Source of the DNA: Nocardioides pinisoli
GTDB lineage: Bacteria; Actinomycetota; Actinomycetes; Propionibacteriales; Nocardioidaceae
Assembly: GCF_024199985.1 (NCBI RefSeq)
Contig: NZ_JANARS010000001.1
Span: forward strand, 248,001 to 312,000
Length of the DNA stretch: 64,000 nt
Direction: 5' to 3'
A program made the position numbers and the translations under genes. Each line of letters begins with the position of its first letter. The first letter of the stretch is position 1. The notes under the pieces were generated by a model, which was not told the origin of the DNA, ran no database searches, and was given only the letters and a program-made list of their open reading frames with translations. Below are positions 17,404 through 26,290 of the stretch, in pieces.

Positions 17404-19533
17404 ATGGACACGACACCCACCCTGACCCGCCGGATCATCACGGTCCTGCACGACTTCCCACGTCGGTCGCTCGCGGCCGTCCTGCTCTTCGTCGCACTCG
17501 CCGGCGTCGTCGGCGGCCCCGTCGCCGGCGCCCTGGAGACCGAGGGTGGCTTCGCCCCGGACGACTCCGACTCCGCGCTCGCGCTGGAGCGGATCGAGGA
17601 CGCGACCGGTGTCCAGCCCAGCGCCGGCATCCTGCTGCTGGTCGACACCCCCGGCGGTGACGACGCCGGTGTCGCCGACGCCGTCGCGACCCTGGGCGGG
17701 ATCGAGGGCGTCGCCAGCGCCGTCCCGGCCGGTGTGGCCGAGGACGGGTCCAGCGCCCTCGTCGCCGGCGTGCTGGAGGCGTCGGTCGGGGAGGAGGACG
17801 TCGCCGCCGACGTGGTCGAGGCCTTCGCGGGCACCGACGGGGTGACGGTCGGCGGCCCGGCCGTCATGGGGCTCCAGATGGGCGAGCAGGTCGAGCAGGA
17901 CCTCAGCCGCGCCGAGCTGATGGCGCTGCCGATCCTCGTGCTGCTCTCGATCCTGATCTTCCGCGGCCGTGCCGCCCTGCTGCCGCTCGTGGTCGGCGTC
18001 ACCACGGTGCTCGGCACGTTCCTCGTGCTCGCCGGCATCAACCAGGTCTACGGGCTCAGCATCTTCGCGCTCAACCTCGTGATCGGGCTGGGCCTCGGTC
18101 TCGCCATCGACTACACGCTCTTCCTGGTCAGCCGCTACCGCGAGGAGCTCGCCGCACAGGGCCCGACGGCGGGCGCCGTCCGCACCACCATGGCCACCGC
18201 CGGACGGACCGTCGTCTACTCCTCGGCCACCGTCGCCGTCGCGCTCGCCACCCTCACCCTCTTCCCGCTGGGCTTCCTGCGGACGATGGGCATCGCCGGC
18301 GCCGCGGTCGCGCTCGTCGCCGCGGCCTCGGCCCTGGTCATCTCGCCCGCCGTGTTCGGCCTGTGGGGCGCCAAGCTCGGGCGCCGGCGTACGGACCGGG
18401 CCGCCGAGGGGCGCTGGTACCGGTTCTCCCACGCCGTCATGCGCCGCCCCGGCGCGATCGCGGCCGCGACGGCCGCCGTCATGGTGGTGCTCGCCGCCCC
18501 GGCGGTCCGGGCCGAGTTCACCCCGGTCGACGGGAGCGTCATCCCCGAGGACCTGAGCTCGCGCACGGTCAACGACACCCTCCTCGAGCAGTACGCCGGC
18601 GACGGCGCGACGCCGGTCACGGTCGCCGTCAGCAGCGCCGACGGCGCCGCCGTGACGGCCTTCGCCGACGAGGCCTCGAGCGTGGACGGCGTCGTCGCGC
18701 CGGCCACGGTCACCGACCTCGGCGACGGCGTCTGGCAGGTCGACCTCGCCGTGACCGGCGACCCTGCCGGGACCGATGCACAGCAGGTGGTCGACGACGT
18801 CCGCGCCCTCGCCGACACCGCCCGGGTCGACGCCCTCGTCACGGGTGCCGCCGCCGAGTTCGACGACCAGGTCCAGGCCATCGCCGACACCCTTCCGCTC
18901 GCGCTCGTCGTGCTCGTCTCCCTCACCATGCTGGTGCTGTGGCTGATGACCGGCTCGGTGGTGCTGCCGGTCAAGGCGGTCGTGATGAACCTGCTCACCG
19001 TCGGCGTCTCGCTCGGCGCGATCACCTTCGTCTACCAGGCCGGCCGCTTCACCGACCTGCTCGGCTACACCCCCAACGGCGGCATCGAGCTGAGCAACTT
19101 CCTCATCGCCGCAGCCGTGGTCTTCGCCCTCTCCACCGACTACGGCGTCTTCCTCCTCGGCCGCATCAAGGAGATGCGCGACGCGGGCCTGGGCGAGCGC
19201 GAGGCCATCGCCACCGGGCTCGGCCGCACCGGCGCCATCGTCACGGCGGCGGCGATCCTGATGGCCGTGGCGATCGGTGCCTTCAGCACCAGCGAGATCA
19301 GCTTCATGCAGCAGATCGGCATCGCCACCGCGGTCGGCGTGCTGGTCGACGCGTTCGTCGTCCGCTCGCTCCTCGTGCCCTCGCTGATGGCCATGATGGG
19401 CAAGTGGAACTGGTGGTCCCCGATGTGGCTGCGCCGGGTCCACGACCGCGTCGGCCTGAGCGAGCACGGCGAGGTCGCGCCCGTCGCGGAGCCGGACCAG
19501 CCGTCCCGGACGCCCGAGCCGGCGGGCGTCTGA
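17404..19533 (+). CDS. MMPL/RND superfamily exporter
   Basis: A 709-residue membrane transporter. It has two repeats, each with one helix, a large extracytoplasmic loop and five further helices. The signature Asp-Tyr pairs of MMPL proton-driven transporters are present: GLAIDYTLFL near 230 and ALSTDYGVFL near 575. Actinobacterial members move lipids, glycolipids or drugs across the inner membrane. ATG 17404 was chosen for its position after a GGGAG site; the frame is open further upstream without support. The kinase/regulator pair follows after 49 bp, and the promoter region contains the palindrome at 17318-17341, suggesting control by that pair. Confidence 0.93.
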   Translation: MDTTPTLTRRIITVLHDFPRRSLAAVLLFVALAGVVGGPVAGALETEGGFAPDDSDSALALERIEDATGVQPSAGILLLVDTPGGDDAGVADAVATLGGIEGVASAVPAGVAEDGSSALVAGVLEASVGEEDVAADVVEAFAGTDGVTVGGPAVMGLQMGEQVEQDLSRAELMALPILVLLSILIFRGRAALLPLVVGVTTVLGTFLVLAGINQVYGLSIFALNLVIGLGLGLAIDYTLFLVSRYREELAAQGPTAGAVRTTMATAGRTVVYSSATVAVALATLTLFPLGFLRTMGIAGAAVALVAAASALVISPAVFGLWGAKLGRRRTDRAAEGRWYRFSHAVMRRPGAIAAATAAVMVVLAAPAVRAEFTPVDGSVIPEDLSSRTVNDTLLEQYAGDGATPVTVAVSSADGAAVTAFADEASSVDGVVAPATVTDLGDGVWQVDLAVTGDPAGTDAQQVVDDVRALADTARVDALVTGAAAEFDDQVQAIADTLPLALVVLVSLTMLVLWLMTGSVVLPVKAVVMNLLTVGVSLGAITFVYQAGRFTDLLGYTPNGGIELSNFLIAAAVVFALSTDYGVFLLGRIKEMRDAGLGEREAIATGLGRTGAIVTAAAILMAVAIGAFSTSEISFMQQIGIATAVGVLVDAFVVRSLLVPSLMAMMGKWNWWSPMWLRRVHDRVGLSEHGEVAPVAEPDQPSRTPEPAGV

Positions 19534-19582
19534 TCCCGTGAGCCCACGCCGAGCCGGGTCGCCCGCCGCTACCGTTGGGTGG

Positions 19583-20773
19583 GTGGCCCGGCTCGAGCTC
19601 CGACGACCCCGGTGGGTCGACGTCGCGCTCGCCGTCGGGTGCGTCGTGCTCATGCACCTCGAGATCCCGCTCAACGACAAGGCGGAGCCGAGCGCGATCG
19701 GCAGCCTCGCCATCGTGGTCGCGTCGCTGCCGCTGCTGCTGCGCAGCCAGGCGCCGGTGGTGGCCTACGTCCTCGGCTTCATCACGATGTACGGCGTCAT
19801 CGCGACCATCGCGACCTACAACACCATGCCGGCACCCGTGGTGCTCTGCGCCTACGTCATCGCCGAGCGCCACGGCCTGCGTGCCGCCCTGGTCACGGGA
19901 GTGTGCTCGCTGCCGATCGTGCTGCTGATCCTGCAGGTCTTCAGCCCGCACGAGCTCCTCAGCTGGGGCACCGCGCAGAACCTCGCACTGGTGCCCCTGC
20001 CGCTGGCGCTCGGCGTCGCGGCCCACGCCCGGCGCGGCTACACCTCGATGCTCATCGAGCGCGCGGAGGCGGCCGAGCACTCCCGCGAGGCCGAGGCGCT
20101 GCGCAGGGTCGGCGAGGAGCGCCTGCGGATCGCCCGCGACGTGCACGACGTCGTCGCGCACGCGATGGTCACGATCAACGTCCAGGCCGGGGTGGGCGCC
20201 CACCTGCTCGACCGCGACCCGAGCCAGGCCTACGACACCCTGCGCTCCATCAAGCAGGTCAGCGGCGACGCCCTCACCGACCTCCGGGCGATGCTCGGCC
20301 TGCTCCGCGAGGAGCAGGGAGAGGCGCCGGCGCCGCCGGTCCAGCGGCTCGCCGACCTCGGCGTCCTGCGCGAGAGCCTGCTCGCGGCGGGGGTGGACGT
20401 CGCCTTCGACGTCGACCCGGCTGCCCGCTTGCTGCCCGCCGCTGTCGACGCGACGTGCTTCCGCATCGTGCAGGAGGCGCTGACCAACACGCTGCGCCAC
20501 GCCGGGTCCACCACGGCACGCGTCCGCGTGGCACGCGCGGCTGATCGCGTCGTGCTGGAGGTCGTCGACGACGGGGGCACGTCGGCCACGCCACTGCGCG
20601 ACTCCGGCGCGGGCCACGGCCTGCAGGGCATGCGGGAGCGCGTCGCCGCCCTGGGCGGGACCCTCGAGGCCGGGCCGCGCGACGGGGGCGGGTGGCGGGT
20701 CGCGGCCACGGTCCCGGTCGGCACCGAGGCGAGCCCGTCGGTGCCGGACGGCGCGGAGGTGCCGACCCCGTGA
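19583..20773 (+). CDS. Sensor histidine kinase (HisKA_3, NarL-type partner)
   Basis: A 396-residue membrane kinase. About five N-terminal helices (residues 10-150) form the sensor. A coiled-coil follows, then the HisKA_3 H-box RIARDVHDVVAH with the phospho-accepting His near 187. The HATPase domain has an N-box (QEALTNTLRHAG), G1 (VVDDGG) and G2 (GHGLQGMRERV). GTG 19583 is preferred over GTG 19538 because TACCGT sits exactly 7 nt before it, the leaderless arrangement seen throughout the window. The stop overlaps the response-regulator start (GTGA). It probably senses an envelope signal linked to the MMPL exporter upstream. Confidence 0.92.
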   Translation: MARLELRRPRWVDVALAVGCVVLMHLEIPLNDKAEPSAIGSLAIVVASLPLLLRSQAPVVAYVLGFITMYGVIATIATYNTMPAPVVLCAYVIAERHGLRAALVTGVCSLPIVLLILQVFSPHELLSWGTAQNLALVPLPLALGVAAHARRGYTSMLIERAEAAEHSREAEALRRVGEERLRIARDVHDVVAHAMVTINVQAGVGAHLLDRDPSQAYDTLRSIKQVSGDALTDLRAMLGLLREEQGEAPAPPVQRLADLGVLRESLLAAGVDVAFDVDPAARLLPAAVDATCFRIVQEALTNTLRHAGSTTARVRVARAADRVVLEVVDDGGTSATPLRDSGAGHGLQGMRERVAALGGTLEAGPRDGGGWRVAATVPVGTEASPSVPDGAEVPTP

Positions 20774-21450
20774 CCGCCCCTATCCGGGTCCTCCTGGTCG
20801 ACGACCAGGCCCTGCTCCGGGCCGGGTTCCGCGCGCTGCTCGACTCCGACCCCGGGATCACGGTGGTCGGCGAGGCGGTCGACGGCGCCGAGGCGGTGCG
20901 CCTGGCGACCGAGACCTCGCCCGACGTGGTGCTGATGGACGTCCAGATGCCCCGGGTCGACGGGCTCGCCGCGACCGCCCGCATCACCGCGACGCCCGCG
21001 CTGGCCGCGACGAAGGTGGTGGTGCTGACGACCTTCGAGCTCGACGAGTACGTCTTCGGCGCGCTCCGCGCGGGCGCCTCCGGCTTCCTGCTGAAGGACA
21101 TCGAGCCGCAGGCCCTCATCGACGCCGTACGCGTCGTGCACGACGGGCAGGCGCTCCTCGCGCCCCGGGTCACCCGCCGGCTCATCGAGGCCTTCGTCGG
21201 GCCGGGTGCGGTCGAGCCCGCTGCAGCCGCTCCCGTGCCGGGCATCGACCAGCTGACCACGCGCGAGCGCGAGATCCTCGCCCTGGTCGGGTCCGGCCGG
21301 TCCAACCACGAGATCGCCGCTGAGCTGGTCCTCTCGCCGCTCACCGCGAAGACCCACGTGTCCCGCATCATGTCCAAGCTCGCGGCCCGCGACCGCGCCC
21401 AGCTGGTGGTCGCGGCCTACGAGGCAGGCCTGGTCACCGCCGGCCGCTGA
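20770..21450 (+). CDS. NarL/FixJ-type response regulator
   Basis: A 226-residue regulator. The receiver domain (1-120) has the phosphorylation site Asp57 (VLMDVQMPRVDG), a conserved Thr (VVLTTFE) and Lys (LLKDIEP). The LuxR helix-turn-helix is at about 160-220 (LTTREREILALVGSGRSNHE). GTG 20770 overlaps the kinase stop by 4 bp, so the two are translationally coupled. Likely target: the palindrome ahead of the MMPL gene (inference). Confidence 0.95.
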   Translation: MTAPIRVLLVDDQALLRAGFRALLDSDPGITVVGEAVDGAEAVRLATETSPDVVLMDVQMPRVDGLAATARITATPALAATKVVVLTTFELDEYVFGALRAGASGFLLKDIEPQALIDAVRVVHDGQALLAPRVTRRLIEAFVGPGAVEPAAAAPVPGIDQLTTREREILALVGSGRSNHEIAAELVLSPLTAKTHVSRIMSKLAARDRAQLVVAAYEAGLVTAGR

Positions 21451-21534
21451 GCCCGGCTCCCCGGCTCGAGTGATGAGTTTCTGGACCCTCCGACCGTCAT
21501 ACCTCCACCAGGACACGACGGACGGAAGGACGAC

Positions 21535-22527
21535 ATGATGACGACGCTCGGCATGCGACTCGAGGAGGTCGGCGTGGCCCAGCTCGACGAGGCGACGTTC
21601 GCCGCGGCCGCCGAACGGCACCGCCGCGAGCTGCACGTGCACTGCTACCGGATGCTCGGATCGTTCCAGGACGCCGAGGACGCGGTGCAGGAGACCTTCC
21701 TGCGCGCCTGGCGTCGCCGGGAGACCTTCGAGGGCCGCTCGACGTTCCGGGCCTGGCTCTACCGGATCGCCACCAACACCTGCCTCGACATGCTCGCGCG
21801 GAAGCGACCGCAGCCCGCCACCGGTGGTGAGGTGATGTGGCTGCAGCCCTACCCCGACGCCCTCCTCGACGAGCTGCCCGCCGCCGGCGCCGACGAGCCC
21901 GAGGCGCTCGCCGTCGCCCGCGAGACCATCGAGCTGGCGTACGTCGTCGCGGTGCAGCACCTCGCTCCGCGCCCGCGGGCTGCGCTGATCCTGCGCGACG
22001 TGCTCGGCTGGCCGGCCAAGGAGGTCGCCGACCTGCTCGGCGACTCGGTCAACTCGGTCAACAGTGCGCTCCAGCGCGCCCGGGCCGGGATGCGGGAGCA
22101 CCTTCCCGCGGACCGTCAGGAGTGGACCGGCGCCGACGACGACAACGCCGACCTCGTACGCCGATTCGCCGACGCCAGCGTGGCCGCGGACATCGACACG
22201 GTGGCGAGCATGCTGCGCGACGACGTCCGCTACGCCATGCCGCCGTGGGCGGGGCTGCTGGTCGGTCGCGACGAGGTGGTGGCCGACTGGACGGCCAACG
22301 GCTTCCCGGAGATGACCGGCCTGCGCGCGGTCCCGACCTCGGTCAACCGCCAGCCCGCGGTGGCGGCGTACCAGTGGGATGCCGGCGAGCGGGCCTACCT
22401 TCCGCTCACCATCGACGTGCTGCGCGTCTCCGGCGGCAAGGTGAGCGAGGTGTTCATCTTCGGCGCCGACCGGTTCCCCTCGCTCGGCCTCCCCGAGCGT
22501 CTCGAGGACGAGGGCGGCCGGCGATGA
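21535..22527 (+). CDS. ECF sigma-70 factor with SnoaL-like C-terminal domain (SigX5 type)
   Basis: A 330-residue sigma factor. Region 2 is at about 25-95 (HCYRMLGSFQDAEDAVQETFLRAW) and region 4 at about 135-190 (LAPRPRAALILRDVLGWPAKEVADLL). A 130-residue SnoaL-like domain follows (LVGRDEVVADWTANGFPEMTG). Such fused sigma factors usually have no anti-sigma protein; the C-terminal domain modulates activity. Start ATG 21535 follows GGAAGGA. The downstream small membrane gene overlaps by ATGA, so it may be a functional partner. Confidence 0.93.
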   Translation: MMTTLGMRLEEVGVAQLDEATFAAAAERHRRELHVHCYRMLGSFQDAEDAVQETFLRAWRRRETFEGRSTFRAWLYRIATNTCLDMLARKRPQPATGGEVMWLQPYPDALLDELPAAGADEPEALAVARETIELAYVVAVQHLAPRPRAALILRDVLGWPAKEVADLLGDSVNSVNSALQRARAGMREHLPADRQEWTGADDDNADLVRRFADASVAADIDTVASMLRDDVRYAMPPWAGLLVGRDEVVADWTANGFPEMTGLRAVPTSVNRQPAVAAYQWDAGERAYLPLTIDVLRVSGGKVSEVFIFGADRFPSLGLPERLEDEGGRR

Positions 22528-22937
22528 GCCGCGGACGTCGGGTCCTCGCCCGGGGCGTCGCGGCTGCCGCCGCCGCGGCCACGGCCAACGCGGTCGCCGC
22601 GGGGCTCGCCCGCGCCGCCGGCGTTGACTTCGAGGTGGCGTCCGGCGAGAGCATCCCGGTGGGAGGCATCGCCTTCGTCACCGGCGTCCTGTCGCTGGTC
22701 GGCGTCCCGATCGCCGCCGCCGTCGCGCGCTGGAGCCGCCGGCCCGCCACGGCCTTCGTGCGGACGACCGCGGCGCTCACCGCGCTCTCGCTCGTGCCGC
22801 CGTTCCTGGCCGGGGCTGACGCGGCGACCACGACGACGCTCGTGCTGCTCCACCTGCTCGCCGCGGCGCTGGTCGTCCCGGCGCTCGCCGCCGCGCTCCG
22901 ACCGGACCGCGACCTGGCGCGGTCGCTGGCGGCCTGA
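22524..22937 (+). CDS. Small four-helix membrane protein (DUF6069-like)
   Basis: A 137-residue hydrophobic protein with four predicted helices (about 10-30, 45-65, 80-98, 105-125). The sequence VASGESIPVGGIAFVTGVLSLVG resembles the DUF6069 family of actinobacterial membrane proteins with no known function. Coupling to the sigma factor through ATGA suggests co-expression. Confidence 0.75.
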   Translation: MSRGRRVLARGVAAAAAAATANAVAAGLARAAGVDFEVASGESIPVGGIAFVTGVLSLVGVPIAAAVARWSRRPATAFVRTTAALTALSLVPPFLAGADAATTTTLVLLHLLAAALVVPALAAALRPDRDLARSLAA

Positions 22938-22994
22938 CCCCAGGTCGCGTCAGGCAGCCGCGACCGTGCGGCAGTCGACGTGGGCCGCCGTCAC

Positions 22995-23351
22995 TCAGCC
23001 GGGCCCGTCGGGATGGGCCTCGTCCCAGGCGCGCCACACCTTCTGGGGCACGACCATCCGCCAGGCGTCGACGACCAGCTCGCGAGCCTCCGCCGCCTCG
23101 AGCTCCGCGAGCGTGGCATGCACCCAGTTGAAGCGCATGTCGGACTCGGCCGGCAGGTGGAAGCGCCGGTCGCTGTCGACCAGCGCGGCTCGCTCCTCCT
23201 TGGGGAACGCGAACCCCATCACCGACTCGTCGTGCGAGAACGCGGTGTAGACGATCGAGCCCACCCGGAACTTCAGGCGCCCCCTGACGGTGACGACGTA
23301 CGACCGGTCCAGGCCCGAGCCCAGGGCCAGCACGTCGTCGACCACGGCCAT
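22995..23351 (-). CDS. MmcQ/YjbR family protein
   Basis: A 118-residue protein of the MmcQ/YjbR fold, with RLKFRVGSIVYTAFSHDESVMGFAF and LVVDAWRMVVPQKVWRAW. Members fold like CyaY and are often described as DNA-binding, without a settled function. ATG 23351 was chosen because the family starts near this point; a GACACT box lies 5 nt upstream. ATG 23375 is an alternative. It converges on the DUF6069-like gene. Confidence 0.82.
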   Translation of the reverse strand: MAVVDDVLALGSGLDRSYVVTVRGRLKFRVGSIVYTAFSHDESVMGFAFPKEERAALVDSDRRFHLPAESDMRFNWVHATLAELEAAEARELVVDAWRMVVPQKVWRAWDEAHPDGPG

Positions 23352-23474
23352 GCGCCAGTGTCGCCCCCGCCACATGCGGTGTCCACCGGGGTTTCCTGCT
23401 GCGGCTGCGGCAACCATGACGGGACCCGTCGACGGGGTGAGGTGAACGGCGCACGAGCCTCCTAGCGTCGAGTC

Positions 23475-23786
23475 ATGGGACACCAGCCACCGAAGGACGT
23501 GCAGGAGGCCGCGCAGCGCGCGGTCCGCTGGATCGAGGAGGGGAAGGCCGGCAAGGGCTTCACCGACGTCGGACGCCACCGCGCCCACCAGCTCGGCGAC
23601 GGCAAGGAGGTGAGCGACGGCGACGTGAAGAAGATGCAGGCCTACTTCGCCCGCCACACCGTCGACAAGGACGCCGAGGGCTTCACGCGGGGCGGGGACG
23701 GCTACCCGTCGCCGGGGCGCGTGGCGTGGGACGCCTGGGGCGGCGACGCCGGCGAGCGGTGGGTCGGCACGATCGACCTCGACTGA
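23475..23786 (+). CDS. Small conserved protein of phage-associated type, function unknown
   Basis: A 103-residue, charged, soluble protein. The pattern PPKDVQEAAQRA, then GRHRAHQLGDGKEVS, KKMQAYFARHTVDKDAEGF and a closing GRVAWDAWGGDAGERWV recurs, in my recollection, in small proteins from phage structural regions and actinobacterial genomes. No prophage genes flank it here. TAGCGT lies 6 nt before the ATG with no ribosome site, so it is probably leaderless. Confidence 0.7.
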   Translation: MGHQPPKDVQEAAQRAVRWIEEGKAGKGFTDVGRHRAHQLGDGKEVSDGDVKKMQAYFARHTVDKDAEGFTRGGDGYPSPGRVAWDAWGGDAGERWVGTIDLD

Positions 23787-23868
23787 GCTGGTCTGCGCGG
23801 GAGGCGGGTCACAGTCCCCCTTGGGGTGGTGCGGCCCGCCCGCGGCGCCAGTAGCGTCCCGCTCAACC

Positions 23869-24318
23869 ATGCGCAGGGACCTCTCCAGCGACGATCCCCG
23901 GATCCTCACGCTGACCTACACGAGCTCGGCGACCACCCTCATGTCGGTCACCCAGCTCGTCGAGCTGATCGAGCAGATCCGCCCCAAGAACGAGCGCCTC
24001 GGACTCACCGGCCTCCTGCTCTACAGCGGCGGCAACGTCATCCAGACGCTCGAGGGCACGTCCTACGCCGTCGACGCGGTGTTCGACACGATCCGGGCCG
24101 ACGCCCGCCACGGCGACGTACGCGTGGTGGACCGGCGCCTGGTCGACGACCGTTCGTTCGCGTCGTGGTCGATGGGCTTCCGCAACGTGTCGGCACGCGA
24201 GATCGCCGACCTGCAGGACTTCAACGAGTTCGCCCGCCAGTCGGTGGGGCACGACCTCGTCACCCACGCCGCGCCGGCCTTCGAGCTGCTCGAGACGTTC
24301 CGCCTCAACACCGCCTGA
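23869..24318 (+). CDS. Short BLUF-domain blue-light sensor
   Basis: A 149-residue protein with a BLUF domain at about 11-105 and a 45-residue C-terminal extension. All flavin-site residues are present with the exact spacing of cyanobacterial Slr1694/PixD: Tyr17, Asn41, Gln59, Trp100 and Met102, each shifted by 9. It should bind FAD and show the blue-light-induced hydrogen-bond switch. No output domain is fused, so signalling must pass through a partner protein. A TAGCGT box lies 11 nt before the ATG. The neighbouring aldo/keto reductase and MmcQ protein are not obvious partners. Confidence 0.93.
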   Translation: MRRDLSSDDPRILTLTYTSSATTLMSVTQLVELIEQIRPKNERLGLTGLLLYSGGNVIQTLEGTSYAVDAVFDTIRADARHGDVRVVDRRLVDDRSFASWSMGFRNVSAREIADLQDFNEFARQSVGHDLVTHAAPAFELLETFRLNTA

Positions 24319-24407
24319 GGCCCGCCACGGTCGGGCGACCGGACCCACGCCGTCCCTCGCCCGGCGGGGTGGACGGCCCCGACCGCGCGGGTCGTAGTGT
24401 CGCTGAC

Positions 24408-25277
24408 ATGCAGACTCGCACCCTCGGCAACCAGAAGGTCGGCGCCATCGGCCTCGGCCTCATGACCTTCGACCAGACCGGCACGCAGCCGCGCCAGCAG
24501 CTCCTCGACACCGTCACGGCCGCGCTGGAGGCGGGCGTGACGCTCTTCGACACCGCCGACGCCTACGGCCCCGGCGACGAGTTGGGCGCCGGCGCGCAGG
24601 GCGAGAACGAGCGGCTCATCGCCTCGATCCTCGACGAGCTCGGCGTCCGGGACCGGGTCGTCCTCGCGACCAAGGGCGGGCACGTGCGCACCGAGGGCGG
24701 CGGCTGGGACACCGACAGCTCCGCGGCCCACCTCCACGAGGCCGTCGACGCCAGCCTGCAGCGCCTCGGCGTGGAGCAGATCGCGCTCTGGCAGCACCAC
24801 CGGCCCGACCCGAAGGTCCCCTACGACGAGGTCATCGGGACGCTGAAGGAGATCGCCGACAGCGGCAAGGTCGCCCACGTCGGGCTGTCCAACGCCGACC
24901 CGCAGCAGATCCGCGACGCCCACGCCGTGCTCGGCGACCGGCTGGCCAGCGTGCAGAACCAGTTCAGCCCCAAGTTCCGCTCGAGCAGGCCCGAGATCGA
25001 CGTCTGCGAGGAGCTCGGCCTGGCCTTCCTGCCGTGGAGCCCGCTCGGTGGGTTGTCCGACGCCAAGGAGCTGGCCGACAAGCACCCGGCCTTCGCCGAG
25101 ATCGCGCAGGACCGCGGGGTCAGCGCCCAGCAGGTCGCGCTGGCGTGGGAGCTCGCCCAGTCGCCGGTCGTGATCCCGATCCCGGGCGCCAAGCGACCCT
25201 CCTCGATCACCGACTCGGCCGCAGCGGCCGGGATCGAGCTCACCGCCGACGAGCTCGCCCGGCTCGACGCCAGCTGA
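24408..25277 (+). CDS. Aldo/keto reductase
   Basis: A 289-residue NADPH-dependent oxidoreductase with a TIM-barrel. The catalytic tetrad is visible: Asp and Tyr in FDTADAYG, Lys in LATKGG and His in WQHHRPD. The cofactor segment near the C-terminus is IPIPGAKRPSSI. The substrate is unknown; family members reduce aldehydes, ketones or quinones. TAGTGT sits 7 nt before the ATG, indicating a leaderless transcript. The SDR gene begins 16 bp after its stop, so the two may form a short redox operon. Confidence 0.93.
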   Translation: MQTRTLGNQKVGAIGLGLMTFDQTGTQPRQQLLDTVTAALEAGVTLFDTADAYGPGDELGAGAQGENERLIASILDELGVRDRVVLATKGGHVRTEGGGWDTDSSAAHLHEAVDASLQRLGVEQIALWQHHRPDPKVPYDEVIGTLKEIADSGKVAHVGLSNADPQQIRDAHAVLGDRLASVQNQFSPKFRSSRPEIDVCEELGLAFLPWSPLGGLSDAKELADKHPAFAEIAQDRGVSAQQVALAWELAQSPVVIPIPGAKRPSSITDSAAAAGIELTADELARLDAS

Positions 25278-25293
25278 TCCGAGGCCCTGCGCC

Positions 25294-26280
25294 ATGGCCC
25301 GCCCCACCCTGACCCGCGTGGTCGACGCCGTCATGGACCGCACGCTGGTCCTCGGCTACACGACCATCGGCCTCGCGGTGCGCAAGGCGCTGCCCGGCTG
25401 GCCGGCCGACCCGCTGCCGCGGTCGCTGGAGGGCCGGCACGTCCTGGTCACCGGGGCGAGCTCCGGCCTCGGCGTCGCGACGGTCGAGGGGTTGGCGGGC
25501 CTCGGCGCGGTGGTGCACATGCTGGTGCGCGACGAGGCCAAGGGCGCCGGGGTCGCCGACCGGATCCGGGCCGCGCACCCCGGCGTGGAGCTGCGGCTGT
25601 GGCGGTGCGACGTCGCCGACCTCGACGACGTACGACGCTTCGCAGCCGCTCTCGCCGCCGAGGTCCCCGACCTCCACGCGGTGGTGCACAACGCCGGGGT
25701 GATGCCGCCCGAGCGCACCGAGTCGCCGCAGGGCTTCGAGCTGAGCATGGCGGTACACCTCGTCGGGCCCGTGGTGATGACCGAGGCGCTCCGCGGATCG
25801 CTCTCGGCTGGCTCGGGCGGGCGGGTGGTGCTCGTCAGCAGCGGCGGGATGTATGCGCAGTCCCTGCGCGCCGACGACCCGGGCTACACGACCGGTGACT
25901 ACTCGCCGACCACCTCCTACGCGCGGTCGAAGCGCTGGCAGGTGGAGATGGCGCCGGTGCTCGCCGACCGGTGGGCCGCCGACGGCATCAGCATCGCGAC
26001 GATGCACCCGGGCTGGGCCGACACCCCGGGCGTACGCGATTCGTTGCCGGCGTTCCGCCGGATCACCCGCCCGGTCCTGCGCGACGACGCGCAGGGCGCC
26101 GACACCAGCGTCTGGCTCACCGCCGTCGAGCCGTCTCCGCCGACCGGTCGCTTCTGGCACGACCGGGTCGAGCGGGCGACCCACCTGCTGCCGACGACGC
26201 GCGCGAGCGAGCGCGACCGGGTCCGCGCGTGGGCCTGGCTGCGGGAGGCGGCCGGGTTGGGCGGGTCCGCGGACGCCTAG
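25294..26280 (+). CDS. Short-chain dehydrogenase/reductase (DHRS12-like)
   Basis: A 328-residue SDR. An N-terminal extension of about 48 residues precedes the Rossmann motif TGASSGLG. Further motifs are HNAG, catalytic Ser in LVSSGG and the active-site YARSK. The C-terminal WLTAVEPSPPTGRFWHDR is typical of the DHRS12 group. The extension may be a membrane-associating helix. The gene follows the aldo/keto reductase closely with a GAGG site. Its TAG stop forms part of the TAGGGT box of the next gene. Confidence 0.92.
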   Translation: MARPTLTRVVDAVMDRTLVLGYTTIGLAVRKALPGWPADPLPRSLEGRHVLVTGASSGLGVATVEGLAGLGAVVHMLVRDEAKGAGVADRIRAAHPGVELRLWRCDVADLDDVRRFAAALAAEVPDLHAVVHNAGVMPPERTESPQGFELSMAVHLVGPVVMTEALRGSLSAGSGGRVVLVSSGGMYAQSLRADDPGYTTGDYSPTTSYARSKRWQVEMAPVLADRWAADGISIATMHPGWADTPGVRDSLPAFRRITRPVLRDDAQGADTSVWLTAVEPSPPTGRFWHDRVERATHLLPTTRASERDRVRAWAWLREAAGLGGSADA

Positions 26281-26290
26281 GGTGTCGCGG

